Notes: generated by a model from the sequence alone, not told the origin. Shown: positions 9,035 through 19,246, numbered from the stretch's first letter. The stretch: 64,000 bases of DNA from UBA981 sp942490995 (GCA_942490995.1 CALOBG010000006.1:1-64000), one strand, 5' to 3'. Translations and numbers: made by a program.

Positions 9035-10141
9035 ATGGACAAGGGACTGGACATCGTCGGCGTGCGCGCAGCGCTCGCCTGGCACGCCGCTGTGAGCGGT
9101 CACCCGCGGCACCTCGCCGCCGCCAGTCGCTACCTGCGTCTTAATCCGCCCGCCGACCCCGGCCGCCTGGCCGCGATCCTCGCCGCAAGCTGCCGGCACA
9201 ACCAGCTGACGCCGCACTGGGACAGCGCCGATCGCAGTGTCGCCTGGTGTGTCGGTGAGCGACGCGCGATTGTGCCGTACGGCGACGCGCGCTATCCGCC
9301 GCTGCTGCGCGAAATTCCGACACCCCCACCATTGCTGTTCGTCGACGGTGACCTCGAGGCGCTCGCGGCAGCGCAGTTCGCCATTGTCGGCAGTCGCAAG
9401 GCGACCCGAGGCGCGTGCGATACCGCAACCCGGATCGCGGCCGAACTCGCCGCTCGTGGCGCGGTGATTACCAGTGGCCTGGCGCTCGGCATCGATCAGG
9501 CTGCGCATCGCGGCGCGCTCGGCGCTGGTGGACGCACGGTCGCGGTGCTCGGCTGCGGCATCGATCGCGTCTATCCGCATCGCCATCGCACTCTGGCCGC
9601 CGAGATCCGCGGCGCCGGCGCCCTGGTTTCCGAGTTTCCGCTGGGCGCGCCGCCAATGGCCCGGCATTTCCCTCAGCGCAATCGGATTATTGCCGGCTTA
9701 TGCCTCGGTACCCTGGTCGTGGAGGCGGCTTCGCGCAGTGGTTCGATATCCACCGCCATGCACGCCCTGGAGCAGGGCCGCGAGGTGTTCGCGGTGCCCG
9801 GCAGTATCAACAACCCGCTCTCCGCGGGTTGTCACAGCCTGCTCAGGCAGGGCGCGCGGCTGACTGTCGCCAGCGAGGACATCATCGAGGAACTGCCGCA
9901 ATTGGCCAGTCGCGTCGCCGTCTCAGCGCCCGCTGCAAGGCCGATAACGGACGCCGCCGACGGGCTCGAAACCGGCCCCAAACGGCTCCTCGATGCGTGT
10001 GCCTGGGAGCCGAACTCGGTTGACGAGCTTGTGCAGCGCAGCGGATTGACGGTGCAGGAGGTTTCCTCCATGCTGTTGCCGCTCGAGCTCGCCGGGCTGA
10101 TCGAATCGCGGGCCAACGGCACCTACGTGCGCATTCGCTGA
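9035..10141 (+). CDS. dprA: DNA-processing protein DprA (Smf)
   Basis: DprA binds incoming single-stranded DNA and loads RecA during natural transformation. The 368-residue protein has a SAM-like N-terminal helical region. The Rossmann-type core follows with IVGSRKATRGA, SGLALGIDQAAH, VLGCGIDRVYP, FPQRNRIIAGL and EAASRSGS, and then a C-terminal winged-helix domain (NSVDELVQRSGLTVQEVSSM, LELAGLIE). The ATG at 9035 is preceded directly by the repeat array. The dprA-smg-topA-tsaC order is standard in gammaproteobacteria. Its presence hints at transformation competence but does not prove it, because dprA is widespread. Confidence 0.96.
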   Translation: MDKGLDIVGVRAALAWHAAVSGHPRHLAAASRYLRLNPPADPGRLAAILAASCRHNQLTPHWDSADRSVAWCVGERRAIVPYGDARYPPLLREIPTPPPLLFVDGDLEALAAAQFAIVGSRKATRGACDTATRIAAELAARGAVITSGLALGIDQAAHRGALGAGGRTVAVLGCGIDRVYPHRHRTLAAEIRGAGALVSEFPLGAPPMARHFPQRNRIIAGLCLGTLVVEAASRSGSISTAMHALEQGREVFAVPGSINNPLSAGCHSLLRQGARLTVASEDIIEELPQLASRVAVSAPAARPITDAADGLETGPKRLLDACAWEPNSVDELVQRSGLTVQEVSSMLLPLELAGLIESRANGTYVRIR

Positions 10142-10248
10142 GCGTATGTGACCGCAAGCCGAAACTTCCTCGATGAGTCAATAAACGCAGCGCCGCGCCG
10201 ATTCGTGGCTCATACAGCAGCTCGAAGCGCCAGGCAGAACGTGGGTCA

Positions 10249-10728
10249 ATGAAGCAAACCGTAATCGATATTCTTATTTACCTGTTCGAGCACTATATCG
10301 ACGACGAGATTGAACTCGACGCCGATCAGGACCGTCTCAAGGTCGAGCTGGGTGAGGCTGGATTCGAGTCGGCGCAGGTCAAGAAAGCCTTTGACTGGCT
10401 GCAGGACCTGGCCTTGAGCCGTGAGTTTCCCGATGATTTGCCCAGCGCGGCGCAGACTTCGACGCGTATCTACGCCGTCGAGGAGCAACGCAAACTGGAC
10501 GCCGAGTGTCGTGGATTTCTGTATTTCCTCGAAACCGCGAACGTTCTCGACAGCATCAGCCGCGAACTGGTCATCGACCGCGTGCTGGCCCTGGAATCGG
10601 ACGAAATCGATATCGGACAGCTGAAGTGGATCATCCTCATGGTGCTGTTCAACCAACCCGGGCAGGAGCAGGCGTTTGTGTGGATGGAAGACCTGGTGAT
10701 GGACGATCTTTACGGGAATCTGCACTGA
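10249..10728 (+). CDS. smg: Smg family protein (DUF494)
   Basis: This is a 159-residue acidic protein of the Smg/DUF494 family, of unknown biochemical role. It is conserved next to dprA and topA in many gammaproteobacteria. Recognisable family segments are the N-terminus VIDILIYLFEHYID, the IYAVEEQRKLDAECRGFL core and the C-terminal ILMVLFNQPGQEQAFVWMEDLV. It lies 107 bp after dprA and 71 bp before topA, in the same direction, so co-transcription is likely. Confidence 0.92.
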   Translation: MKQTVIDILIYLFEHYIDDEIELDADQDRLKVELGEAGFESAQVKKAFDWLQDLALSREFPDDLPSAAQTSTRIYAVEEQRKLDAECRGFLYFLETANVLDSISRELVIDRVLALESDEIDIGQLKWIILMVLFNQPGQEQAFVWMEDLVMDDLYGNLH

Positions 10729-10799
10729 ACGCAGCGCAAGCCCATTGACATAGACAGGCAGCCCGTCCGTGGTTGTCTCTTAATCTCTCAGATCACGAA

Positions 10800-13109
10800 A
10801 TGGCAAGTAACCTAGTCATTGTAGAGTCGCCGGCGAAAGCCAGCACCATCAAGAAATACCTGGGCAAGGACTTTGAAGTGCTTGCCTCCTACGGGCATGT
10901 GCGCGATCTGCGCCCGAAAGAGGGCGCTGTCGATACCGAACACGACTTCGACATGAAGTACGAGGTCATCGAACGCAACTCGAAATACGTCGAGGCCATT
11001 GCCAAGGCGATGAAGAAAGCCAGCGCCCTGTTCCTGGCGACTGACCTCGATCGCGAAGGCGAAGCCATTTCCTGGCATCTCGTCGAGCTGCTGCGCGAGC
11101 GCAAAATGCTCGAAGGCAAGGAAATCCATCGGGTCGTATTTCACGAAATCACCGAGCGTGCCATCAAGGAAGCTATCGCCATGCCGCGGGCGGTATCGAT
11201 GGACCTCGTCAATGCGCAGCAGGCGCGGCGCGCGCTGGATTACCTCGTTGGCTTCAATCTCTCGCCGCTGTTGTGGAAGAAAATCAAACGCGGGTTGTCG
11301 GCAGGGCGCGTACAGAGTCCGGCCCTGCGCCTGATCGCCGAGCGCGAGGCCGAAATCGAGGCATTCAAACCGCGTGAATACTGGACCATAGAGGCCGATC
11401 TCAAGGCCGCCAAGGCGAAATTCATCGCCAAGCTTGCCGAGTTCGACGGCGACAAGGTCAAGCAGTTTACGGTCACTAACGAGAAGCAGGCTGGCGAGAT
11501 CCGTGCCCGCCTGGTGGCCGCAGCGGACGGCGAGCTGCTGGTCGAGAAGGTCGACAAAAAGCAGCGCAAGCGCAATCCTGCACCGCCGTTCATCACCTCG
11601 ACCCTGCAGCAGGAAGCGGTGCGAAAACTCGGCTTCACCGCGCAGCGCGCGATGCGGACCGCCCAGCAACTCTACGAGGGCATCGACGTTGGCGCCGGCA
11701 CCGTCGGCCTGATTACTTACATGAGAACAGACTCCCTGAATCTGGCTCAGGAGGCGGTCGATGAGCTGCGCGAGTTCGTCAAAACGCGTTACGGTTCCGA
11801 TCAGGTCCCCAAAAGCGCACGGTCGTTCAAAACCACATCGAAAAATGCCCAGGAAGCTCACGAGGCGATCCGCCCGACCTCGTGTCAGCTGGTGCCGGCC
11901 GAGATCAAGGCGCATCTCAGCGACGACCAGTTCAAGCTTTACGACCTGATCTGGAAGCGCACGGTCGCGTGCCAGATGATCCACGCCACTATCGACACCG
12001 TGGCGGCAAATCTGGCGGCGGGCAAGGTCGGCGTGTTTCGCGCGACCGGCTCTACCGTCACCGAGCCCGGCTTCATGAAGGTTTACCAGGAAGGTTCCGA
12101 CGGGCCGGAGCAGGAGGACAAGGCGCTGCCGCCACTGGAAGTCGGTCAGAAGATTGCGCTCGCCGAGATCCGCAACGAACAGCACTTCACCGAACCGCCG
12201 CCCCGCTACACCGAGGCGAGCCTGGTTAAAACGCTGGAAGAATTCGGAATCGGTCGCCCGTCGACCTACGCTTCGATTATCTCGACACTCATCCAGCGCG
12301 AATACGTGGAGCTGGAAAAAAAGCGTTTCCAGCCCACCGATATCGGCCGCATCGTCAATACGTTCCTGACCAACCATTTCGCCAGCTACGTGGACTACGA
12401 GTTCACTGCACGACTCGAAGACGAACTTGACGCTGTTTCGCGCGGCGAACGCGAGTGGATCCCGCTGCTGAGGGAATTCTGGGAGCCTTTCACCGCGATG
12501 GTGAAAGACAAGGAAGAAAACGTTTCCCGCCAGGAAGCGAACCAGGCCCGCGAGCTCGGTATCGACCCCAAAAGCGGCAAGCCGGTGGCGGTACGCATGG
12601 GCCGCTACGGGCCGTACGTGATTATCGGCACCGTCGAGGACGAGGAGAAACCCCAGTTCTACGGCCTTCAGGCCGGCCAGAAAATGGACGCGATTACGCT
12701 CGAAGAGGCCCTGGAGCTGACCAAGCTGCCGCGCGAACTCGGCGAAACCGCCGATGGCGTGCCGCTGTCCGCGAATATCGGCCGTTTCGGCCCTTACGTG
12801 CGCTACGCGGACAAGTTTGTGAGCATCGGTGAGGACGACGATCCCTACACCATCACCCTTGAGCGGGCGATTGAACTGGTCGAAGAAAAGAAAAAGGCCG
12901 ACGCGGCGAAACAGATCAAGATTTTTCCTGATTCCGACATCAAGGTCCTCAATGGCCGGTACGGACCTTACGTAACAGACGGCAAAAAGAACGCCCGCAT
13001 ACCAAAGGAAACCGAGCCCGCCGAACTGACCCTGGAACAGTGTGTGGCGATGATCGAGGCCGCGCCTGCCAAGCGCGGCGGACGTCGCGCCAAGGCTAAA
13101 AAATCCTGA
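10800..13109 (+). CDS. topA: DNA topoisomerase I (type IA)
   Basis: TopA relaxes negative supercoils by cutting one DNA strand through a tyrosine linkage. With the ATG at 10800 it has 769 residues. The N-terminal Toprim domain shows IVESPAKASTIKKYLG and TDLDREGEAISWHL; the catalytic tyrosine sits in GLITYMRTDSLN at about residue 307. Instead of the cysteine zinc ribbons of the E. coli enzyme, the C-terminus carries three topo-C-type repeats (GRYGPYV, GRFGPYV, GRYGPYV) and a basic tail (KRGGRRAKAKKS). That architecture is common in other bacteria. A longer in-frame start at 10773 is unconvincing because the family begins at the SNLVIVES strand. Confidence 0.97.
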   Translation: MASNLVIVESPAKASTIKKYLGKDFEVLASYGHVRDLRPKEGAVDTEHDFDMKYEVIERNSKYVEAIAKAMKKASALFLATDLDREGEAISWHLVELLRERKMLEGKEIHRVVFHEITERAIKEAIAMPRAVSMDLVNAQQARRALDYLVGFNLSPLLWKKIKRGLSAGRVQSPALRLIAEREAEIEAFKPREYWTIEADLKAAKAKFIAKLAEFDGDKVKQFTVTNEKQAGEIRARLVAAADGELLVEKVDKKQRKRNPAPPFITSTLQQEAVRKLGFTAQRAMRTAQQLYEGIDVGAGTVGLITYMRTDSLNLAQEAVDELREFVKTRYGSDQVPKSARSFKTTSKNAQEAHEAIRPTSCQLVPAEIKAHLSDDQFKLYDLIWKRTVACQMIHATIDTVAANLAAGKVGVFRATGSTVTEPGFMKVYQEGSDGPEQEDKALPPLEVGQKIALAEIRNEQHFTEPPPRYTEASLVKTLEEFGIGRPSTYASIISTLIQREYVELEKKRFQPTDIGRIVNTFLTNHFASYVDYEFTARLEDELDAVSRGEREWIPLLREFWEPFTAMVKDKEENVSRQEANQARELGIDPKSGKPVAVRMGRYGPYVIIGTVEDEEKPQFYGLQAGQKMDAITLEEALELTKLPRELGETADGVPLSANIGRFGPYVRYADKFVSIGEDDDPYTITLERAIELVEEKKKADAAKQIKIFPDSDIKVLNGRYGPYVTDGKKNARIPKETEPAELTLEQCVAMIEAAPAKRGGRRAKAKKS

Positions 13110-13189
13110 TCAGGCCGGCGCGTAATCATTCATAAACAATGGCTTGCGCAGATGCTGCGGCATCGAGCGGCGGGCTTTCGCAGTGCCGC

Positions 13190-13744
13190 ATGAAGGCCTA
13201 TGACTGGCGGCTCAGCTTCGCGGCGGCGGTGCTCGCCGAGGGTGGCGTCGTGGCGCACGCAACCGAAGCGGTGTTCGGACTCGCGGCAAGCGCGTTTGAC
13301 GCCGAGGCCTGCGCGCGGGTCGCGCACCTCAAGCGACGTGCTGCATCGCAGCAATTCATCGTAGTGGCACACTCACTCGAACAAATCTCGACCCTGGTTG
13401 TGCTTGATACGCCGCTGCTGGCGCAGATCCTGGCGTCCTGGCCGGGACCCAATACCTGGATATTGCCGGCTACTGACAGCGCGCCGGGGTGGCTCACCGG
13501 TACCCGCCAGCGTCTCGCCGTGCGCCTGACGGCCCATCCTCAGGCCGCCGCCCTGTGCGACCGCGCCGGGCCCCTGATATCGACCAGCGCGAACCCCTCC
13601 GGGCACCCCCCGGCGCGACGGGTTTTCGAGGCCCGGCGCTATTTCGGTGCGCGGGTGGACTATTTCCTGCCCGGGGTCGTCGGCGCCCGCCAGCGCCCTT
13701 CGCGGATCCGTGACGGGCTCTCGGGAGCGGTTGTTCGTGCTTGA
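13190..13744 (+). CDS. tsaC: Threonylcarbamoyl-AMP synthase TsaC (Sua5/YrdC family)
   Basis: TsaC makes threonylcarbamoyl-AMP for t6A modification of tRNAs that read ANN codons. The 184-residue product matches the short gammaproteobacterial TsaC form. Key segments are VVAHATEAVFGLA, HLKRRAASQQFIVVA, WPGPNTWILPA, RLAVRLTAHP, PLISTSANPSG and PSRIRDGLSGAVVR. I chose the ATG at 13190 (MKAYDWRLSF) by alignment to the family; an upstream in-frame ATG at 13139 would add 17 poorly conserved residues. It lies about 80 bp after topA. Confidence 0.93.
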   Translation: MKAYDWRLSFAAAVLAEGGVVAHATEAVFGLAASAFDAEACARVAHLKRRAASQQFIVVAHSLEQISTLVVLDTPLLAQILASWPGPNTWILPATDSAPGWLTGTRQRLAVRLTAHPQAAALCDRAGPLISTSANPSGHPPARRVFEARRYFGARVDYFLPGVVGARQRPSRIRDGLSGAVVRA

Positions 13745-13749
13745 ATCTA

Positions 13750-13779
13750 TTGACAAAAGCACCCAAAAAATTCGACAAT
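13750..13779 (+). promoter_or_regulatory. Probable sigma-70 promoter of the tRNA-tufB operon
   Basis: A consensus -35 box, TTGACA (13750-13755), is followed 18 bases later by GACAAT (13774-13779). That would place transcription start about 7-10 bases downstream, just ahead of the mature tRNA-Tyr 5' end at 13796. The -10 box matches only four of six positions. Confidence 0.6.
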
Positions 13780-13795
13780 TTCCGGCTACCGTTTT

Positions 13796-13880
13796 GGAGG
13801 GGTACCCAAGCGGTCAACGGGAGCAGACTGTAAATCTGCCGGCTCAGCCTTCGTAGGTTCGAATCCTACCCCCTCCACCA
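13796..13880 (+). tRNA. tRNA-Tyr (anticodon GTA)
   Basis: This 85-base type II tRNA has a long variable arm. The acceptor stem GGAGGGG pairs with CCCCTCC, the anticodon loop reads CTGTAAA, the T-loop is GGTTCGAATCC, and the CCA end is encoded. It is the first tRNA of the classic Tyr-Gly-Thr-tufB cluster. Confidence 0.96.
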
Positions 13881-13926
13881 TGCAGCAGTTGATGGGGTAA
13901 GAAGCGGATTCGATTTTGAGCAGCCG

Positions 13927-14000
<74 letters not shown>

Positions 14001-14119
14001 CAAACAGCTATAAGCGACCAGCTACAAGCGATAGGAAATGACCTGTACGAAGGTTGACGAATACTTTGACTCAGGGCAGCAACGATCGTTTTTGGCTGGT
14101 GGCTTATAGCTTTACCCTG

Positions 14120-14195
<76 letters not shown>

Positions 14196-14268
14196 TCGCA
14201 TGTTGTGTCGAGAATTCTGAAGCAGCGTTCGCGCCACAGTCGCAGGTAACTTTGGGAGAAGTTTGAGC

Positions 14269-15459
<1,191 letters not shown>

Positions 15460-15514
15460 GACAGCGGCGCTGCGACTCGGCGGCGCGGCGGCATGTCGTG
15501 AACGGGTCAGATAC

Positions 15515-15590
15515 AGGCCAGTAGCTCAATTGGCAGAGCGGCGGTCTCCAAAACCGCAGGTTGGGGGTTCGATTCCCTCCTGGCCTGCCA
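15515..15590 (+). tRNA. tRNA-Trp (anticodon CCA)
   Basis: This is a 76-base tRNA. The acceptor stem AGGCCAG pairs with CTGGCCT, the D-arm is AGCTCAATTGGCAGAGC, the anticodon loop is CTCCAAA, the T-loop is GGTTCGATTCC, and CCA is encoded. It lies between tufB and secE, as in E. coli. Confidence 0.96.
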
Positions 15591-15743
15591 TTCGTGGCGG
15601 GATTAACTGAACAGAAGGATGCGAGACCAGGACGTAAGATTCGACCGATCTGAATGGCACTGCAACGACGCGACTCCGGGCCCATGCCGGGCCGCCGCGA
15701 AGTGCAGGTGCGCGGGCATTCAGCGTTTCCTTAGTCAGTGAAT

Positions 15744-16121
15744 ATGAATACAAAAGCAGCAGTCGAACAGAACTCCTGGGATACCGTAAAACTCGGCAGC
15801 GCGCTGCTCGTGCTGATCGGCAGCCTGGTGGCGTTTTACTACTACGCCGACGCTTCGAAGTTGCTGCGCGTGGTTGGCATGCTGGTCGCGGTAGGCGTGG
15901 CCGCCGCTATCGCGCTGCAGACCGACAAGGGCCGCCAGGTATCGAACTTTGTCCGCGATGCACAGGTCGAAGTGCGCAAAGTGGTGTGGCCGACGCGCCA
16001 GGAAACGGTGCAGACCACTATGTTCGTCATGATCGTGGTGATTATTTTCGGAGTATTGCTGTGGTTGCTGGATCTGCTGCTGAGCAGCGTGGTGCAGACA
16101 TTGATAGGACGCGGAGCCTGA
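15744..16121 (+). CDS. secE: Preprotein translocase subunit SecE
   Basis: SecE is the small membrane subunit that clamps SecY in the Sec translocon. The 125-residue protein has three predicted membrane segments (LGSALLVLIGSLVAFYYY, LLRVVGMLVAVGVAAAIAL and a C-terminal TMFVMIVVIIFGVLLWLL). The conserved amphipathic motif VRKVVWPTRQETVQTT precedes the last segment. The three-segment form is typical of gammaproteobacteria. A GTG six bases upstream (15738) is an alternative start. nusG follows after 8 bp. Confidence 0.95.
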   Translation: MNTKAAVEQNSWDTVKLGSALLVLIGSLVAFYYYADASKLLRVVGMLVAVGVAAAIALQTDKGRQVSNFVRDAQVEVRKVVWPTRQETVQTTMFVMIVVIIFGVLLWLLDLLLSSVVQTLIGRGA

Positions 16122-16129
16122 TTGTGGGT

Positions 16130-16657
16130 ATGAACTGGTATGTGGTGCACGCTTACTCGGGGTTTGAGAACCAGGTAAAACGTTCGCTCGAGGATCGTAT
16201 CGCGCGCAACAGCATGGAAGACAAGTTCGGCCAGATCCTGGTTCCGACCGAAGAAGTCGTCGAAATGAAGGACGGTCAGAAACGCAAAAGCGATCGCAAA
16301 TTTTTCCCCGGTTACGTTCTCGTCGAGATGGAAATGGGCGACGATTCCTGGCACCTGGTGAAAGACTGTCCGAAAGTGATGGGTTTCATTGGCGGCAGCA
16401 GTGATCGGCCGGCGCCGATTTCCAGCAAAGAAGCGCAGACCATCCTCGATCGCATTCAGGAAGGCGCCGAGAAACCGCGGCCCAAGGTTCTGTTCGAAGT
16501 CGGCGAACTCGTGCGCGTCATCGACGGACCCTTTACCGATTTCAACGGCACGGTGGAAGAAGTCAATTACGAAAAAAGCCGGCTGCGCGTTGCCGTCTCC
16601 ATTTTCGGACGCTCGACTCCGGTCGAACTCGAATTCGGGCAGGTCAGTAAAGACTAG
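16130..16657 (+). CDS. nusG: Transcription termination/antitermination factor NusG
   Basis: NusG binds RNA polymerase, suppresses pausing and links it to Rho or the ribosome. The ATG at 16130 gives 175 residues. The N-terminal NGN domain starts NWYVVHAYSGFENQVKRSLEDRI and holds FFPGYVLVEMEM and WHLVKDCPKVMGFIGG. The C-terminal KOW domain reads VRVIDGPFTDFNGTVEEV with VSIFGRSTPVELEFGQV. A GTG at 16124 is an alternative start. It forms the secE-nusG pair ahead of the L11 operon. Confidence 0.97.
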   Translation: MNWYVVHAYSGFENQVKRSLEDRIARNSMEDKFGQILVPTEEVVEMKDGQKRKSDRKFFPGYVLVEMEMGDDSWHLVKDCPKVMGFIGGSSDRPAPISSKEAQTILDRIQEGAEKPRPKVLFEVGELVRVIDGPFTDFNGTVEEVNYEKSRLRVAVSIFGRSTPVELEFGQVSKD

Positions 16658-16666
16658 CTCGTTGAT

Positions 16667-16697
16667 GGCCCGCTCTAGCAGGCTGCTAGTGCGGGCC
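16667..16697 (+). terminator. Strong hairpin in the nusG-rplK gap
   Basis: GGCCCGC-T-CTAGCAG faces CTGCTAG-T-GCGGGCC around a single unpaired G. This gives a 14-bp stem with one T-T mismatch, directly after the nusG stop. The downstream CTCTTTGG run is too weak for a certain intrinsic terminator. It could be a partial terminator or a processing or regulatory structure in the rplKA leader. Confidence 0.55.
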
Positions 16698-16752
16698 GCT
16701 CTTTGGTAAACACGGGGAGCCGCAAGGCGCTTGCACCCGGGGAGAATTTCAA

Positions 16753-17184
16753 GTGGCAAAGAAGATTGATGCGTACATCAAGCTCCAGGTCGCCGCCGGC
16801 CAGGCTAACCCCAGCCCGCCGGTCGGCCCGGCGCTCGGTCAGCGCGGCGTCAACATCATGGACTTCTGCAAGGCGTTCAACGCCCAGACCCAGGGCCTCG
16901 AGCCGGGACTTCCGATCCCGGTCGTGATCACGGTTTTCAGTGACAAAAGTTTCACCTTTATTACCAAGACGCCGCCGGCCTCGGTCCTGCTGCGTAAGGC
17001 AGCCGGTGTGCCCAAGGGCAGCGGCACGCCGAACACCAGCAAGGTCGGCAGCGTGACCCGCGCCCAGCTCGAAGAGATCGCGCAGACCAAACAACCCGAT
17101 CTGACCGCGGCCAGTCTCGACGCGGCGGTCCGTTCGATCGCCGGCACCGCCCGCAGTATGGGCCTTGAAGTGGAGGGCGTCTGA
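16753..17184 (+). CDS. rplK: 50S ribosomal protein L11
   Basis: L11 binds 23S rRNA at the GTPase-associated centre and helps factor binding and the stringent response through RelA. The 143-residue product begins at GTG 16753 and reads KKIDAYIKLQVAAGQANPSPPVGPALGQRGVNIMDFCKAFN in family order, with TKTPPASVLLRKAAG and GTARSMGLEVEG at the end. The proline-rich NPSPPVGPALGQ stretch is the family signature. rplA starts one base after its stop. Confidence 0.97.
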   Translation: MAKKIDAYIKLQVAAGQANPSPPVGPALGQRGVNIMDFCKAFNAQTQGLEPGLPIPVVITVFSDKSFTFITKTPPASVLLRKAAGVPKGSGTPNTSKVGSVTRAQLEEIAQTKQPDLTAASLDAAVRSIAGTARSMGLEVEGV

Positions 17185-17185
17185 C

Positions 17186-17888
17186 ATGGCCAAAACCAGG
17201 AAAACGTCTGCGCGCCATCCGTGAGAAGATCGGCGACCGGCATACGCCGCGTCCGCTCACTGACGTGATCGAGCTGTTGAAATCCTGCGCCTCGGCGAAA
17301 TTCGACGAGTCGATCGACATGGCGGTGAATCTGGGCGTCGACCCGCGCAAATCGGACCAGGTGGTGCGGGGCTCGACCGTCCTGCCGCACGGCACCGGCA
17401 AGTCGGTACGCGTCGCGCTGTTTGCCGACGGTGCGGATGCCGACGCCGGGCGCGAAGCCGGCGCCGACGTGGTCGGTCTCGACGATCTCGCCGAAGAGGT
17501 CAAGAAGGGCAAGCTCGATTTCGACATCGCGATTGCTACTCCGGCTTCCATGCGCGTTGTCGGACAGCTCGGTCAGGTCCTCGGTCCGCGCGGTCTGATG
17601 CCGAATCCCAAGGTCGGGACGGTAACCACCGATGTCGCGACCGCGGTGCGCAATGCCAAGGCCGGGCAGGTGCAGTTTCGAACCGATAAAGCCGGGATTA
17701 TTCATTGCCCGATCGGCAAGGCCTCGTTCGCATCCGATGCGTTGCGCGCCAACCTCGAAGCGATCCTCGTTGACCTGCGCAAGGCCAAACCGAGTTCGTC
17801 GAAAGGGATCTACCTCCAGTCAATTACGTTGTCGACGACGATGGGACCGGGTATCGCGGTCGACAAATCGTCGTTAGAGGCAGTTTGA
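17186..17888 (+). CDS. rplA: 50S ribosomal protein L1, frameshifted near the start
   Basis: L1 forms the mobile L1 stalk and represses its own operon. Read from the expected ATG at 17186, the frame meets TGA after about 12 codons. Removing one A from either of two AAAA runs (17192-17195 or 17201-17204) restores MAKTRKRLRAIREKIGDR joined to the rest, giving the normal 233 residues. The remainder is fully conserved (AVNLGVDPRKSDQVVRG, GPRGLMPNPKVGTVT, GKASFASDALRANLEAIL). A single-copy essential gene would not carry this lesion, so I infer a sequencing homopolymer error. Without the fix an internal GTG at 17265 gives only 207 residues. Confidence 0.93.
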
Positions 17889-18136
17889 ACACTGCCTCAA
17901 TGGTGCTTTTTACAGAGAAGAACTTTGGGTTGCCGGCGTCAGCCGGTAACCGTCAAAGACCGCGGGTCCGCATAAACAGATGCGGATAATCGGCTTCGGC
18001 CCGCGCAGACGGTGTTCCTCGAAGGGCGGATTTACGTCCGGTCAGGGTGCCGTAAAACTTGGAGCTCCATTGCGGAGCGACAGCAATTGGTGCGATCCGA
18101 ACCCTGGGTTCGGATCTGACCGGGAGAAATGACCAT
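17889..18136 (+). promoter_or_regulatory. Leader region of the rplJL operon (L10 leader)
   Basis: This is a 248-base gap ahead of rplJ with several inverted segments, for example TTGCCGGC facing GCCGGTAA near 17931-17950. In gammaproteobacteria this position holds the leader RNA bound by the L10-L7/L12 complex for translational feedback. The role is inferred from position and visible stems; the full fold was not computed. Confidence 0.55.
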
Positions 18137-18664
18137 ATGAGTCTGACATACGAGCAAAAGCAGGCGGTCGTTTCAGAAGTAAATGAAGTTGCAGCAAATG
18201 CCCAGACGGCAGTGGCTGCCGAGTATATTGGCCTGAGCGTGGCGCAGATGACCGCGTTGCGAGCGAAAGCTCGCGAGTCCGGCGTCTACCTGCGTGTGGT
18301 CAAGAATACTCTCGCGAAACGTGCCGTGGACGGTACGAGTTTCGAGTGTCTGAAAGAGTCGCTTTCAGGACCGCTGCTGTTGGTGTTTTCGGGTGAAGAC
18401 CCGGGCGCCGGCGCACGCGTAGTCCGTGATTTTGCCAAGACCAACGACAAACTCGTGACCCGCGCCATCGCGTTTGCCGGCGAATTAAGGCCGGCCAGCG
18501 ACCTCAACGTGTTGGCCAGTATGCCGACACTCGACGAAGCTCGCGCGAAACTTCTTTCAGTTCTGATGGCACCGCAGACCAAACTGGTCCGCACACTGGC
18601 GGAACCGGCCGGACAATTCGTCCGCGTCCTGGCCGCCTATCGTGACAAGCAACAATCCGCCTGA
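18137..18664 (+). CDS. rplJ: 50S ribosomal protein L10
   Basis: L10 is the base of the ribosomal stalk that holds L7/L12 dimers, and it autoregulates its operon. I chose the ATG at 18137 (MSLTYEQKQAVVSEVNEVA), giving 175 residues. A longer upstream reading from 18059 lies in the leader and is not conserved. The rRNA-binding part reads TALRAKARESGVYLRVVKNTLAKRA; the C-terminal helix for L12 binding is near LVRTLAEPAGQFVRVLAAY. An AGGAG-like motif is absent; GGGAGAAAT lies a little upstream of the start. Confidence 0.96.
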   Translation: MSLTYEQKQAVVSEVNEVAANAQTAVAAEYIGLSVAQMTALRAKARESGVYLRVVKNTLAKRAVDGTSFECLKESLSGPLLLVFSGEDPGAGARVVRDFAKTNDKLVTRAIAFAGELRPASDLNVLASMPTLDEARAKLLSVLMAPQTKLVRTLAEPAGQFVRVLAAYRDKQQSA

Positions 18665-18703
18665 TCGCGCTACGCGTTCGGGACACTACAGGAGAAAACT
18701 AAA

Positions 18704-19084
18704 ATGGCAGTTTCTAAAGAAGAACTGGTCGAAACACTAAGCAACATGACCATCCTCGAGGTTACCGATCTGGTTTCCGAACTCGAGGAAAAATGGGGCG
18801 TGTCCGCTGCGGCAGCAGTCGCGGCCGTGGCTGTCGGCGGCGGTGACGCCGGTGCGGCGGCCGAGGAGGCGAAAGACGAGTTCGACGTCGTGATGTCGAG
18901 TTTCGGCGAAAACAAGGTCAGCGTCATCAAGGCGGTCCGCGGTATCACCGGCCTGGGTTTGAAAGAAGCCAAGGATATGGTCGAAGCGGTGCCCTCAACG
19001 ATCAAGGAAGCGGCGCCCAAAGCCGAAGCCGAAGAGATCAAAAAGCAGCTCGAAGAAGCTGGTGCAACGGTCGAGCTCAAGTAA
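18704..19084 (+). CDS. rplL: 50S ribosomal protein L7/L12
   Basis: This stalk protein recruits translational GTPases. The 126 residues comprise an N-terminal dimerisation helix pair (SKEELVETLSNMTILEVTDLVSELEEKWGV), an Ala/Gly-rich hinge (AAAVAAVAVGGGDAGAAAEEA) and a globular C-terminal domain (FDVVMSSFGENKVSVIKAVR, GLGLKEAKDMVEAVP). AGGAGAAAA precedes the start, a strong ribosome binding site that suits its higher copy number. rpoB follows after 162 bp. Confidence 0.98.
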   Translation: MAVSKEELVETLSNMTILEVTDLVSELEEKWGVSAAAAVAAVAVGGGDAGAAAEEAKDEFDVVMSSFGENKVSVIKAVRGITGLGLKEAKDMVEAVPSTIKEAAPKAEAEEIKKQLEEAGATVELK

Positions 19085-19128
19085 CCGGGCGTTTGAGTAT
19101 TTTCCGAAAATGCCTCGAGCGGGCGCGC

Positions 19129-19153
19129 CGACAGTTCCCTCGCGGAGCTGTCG
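19129..19153 (+). promoter_or_regulatory. Hairpin in the rplL-rpoB gap, likely processing/attenuation site
   Basis: CGACAGTTCC (19129-19138) faces GGAGCTGTCG (19144-19153) across a 5-base loop, with one G-T pair. There is no T run, so it is not a simple terminator. In E. coli the same gap carries an attenuator and an RNase III site that set the ratio of ribosomal protein to RNA polymerase; the same role is inferred here. Confidence 0.5.
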
Positions 19154-19246
19154 TGCGTGCCCGTTCGCGGTTGCCGGAAGCGCGCCCGCATGGCGTTGAA
19201 CTGCAGCGCACAGCACTCGTAATCGGTCTAACAGGACGGTAGTACC

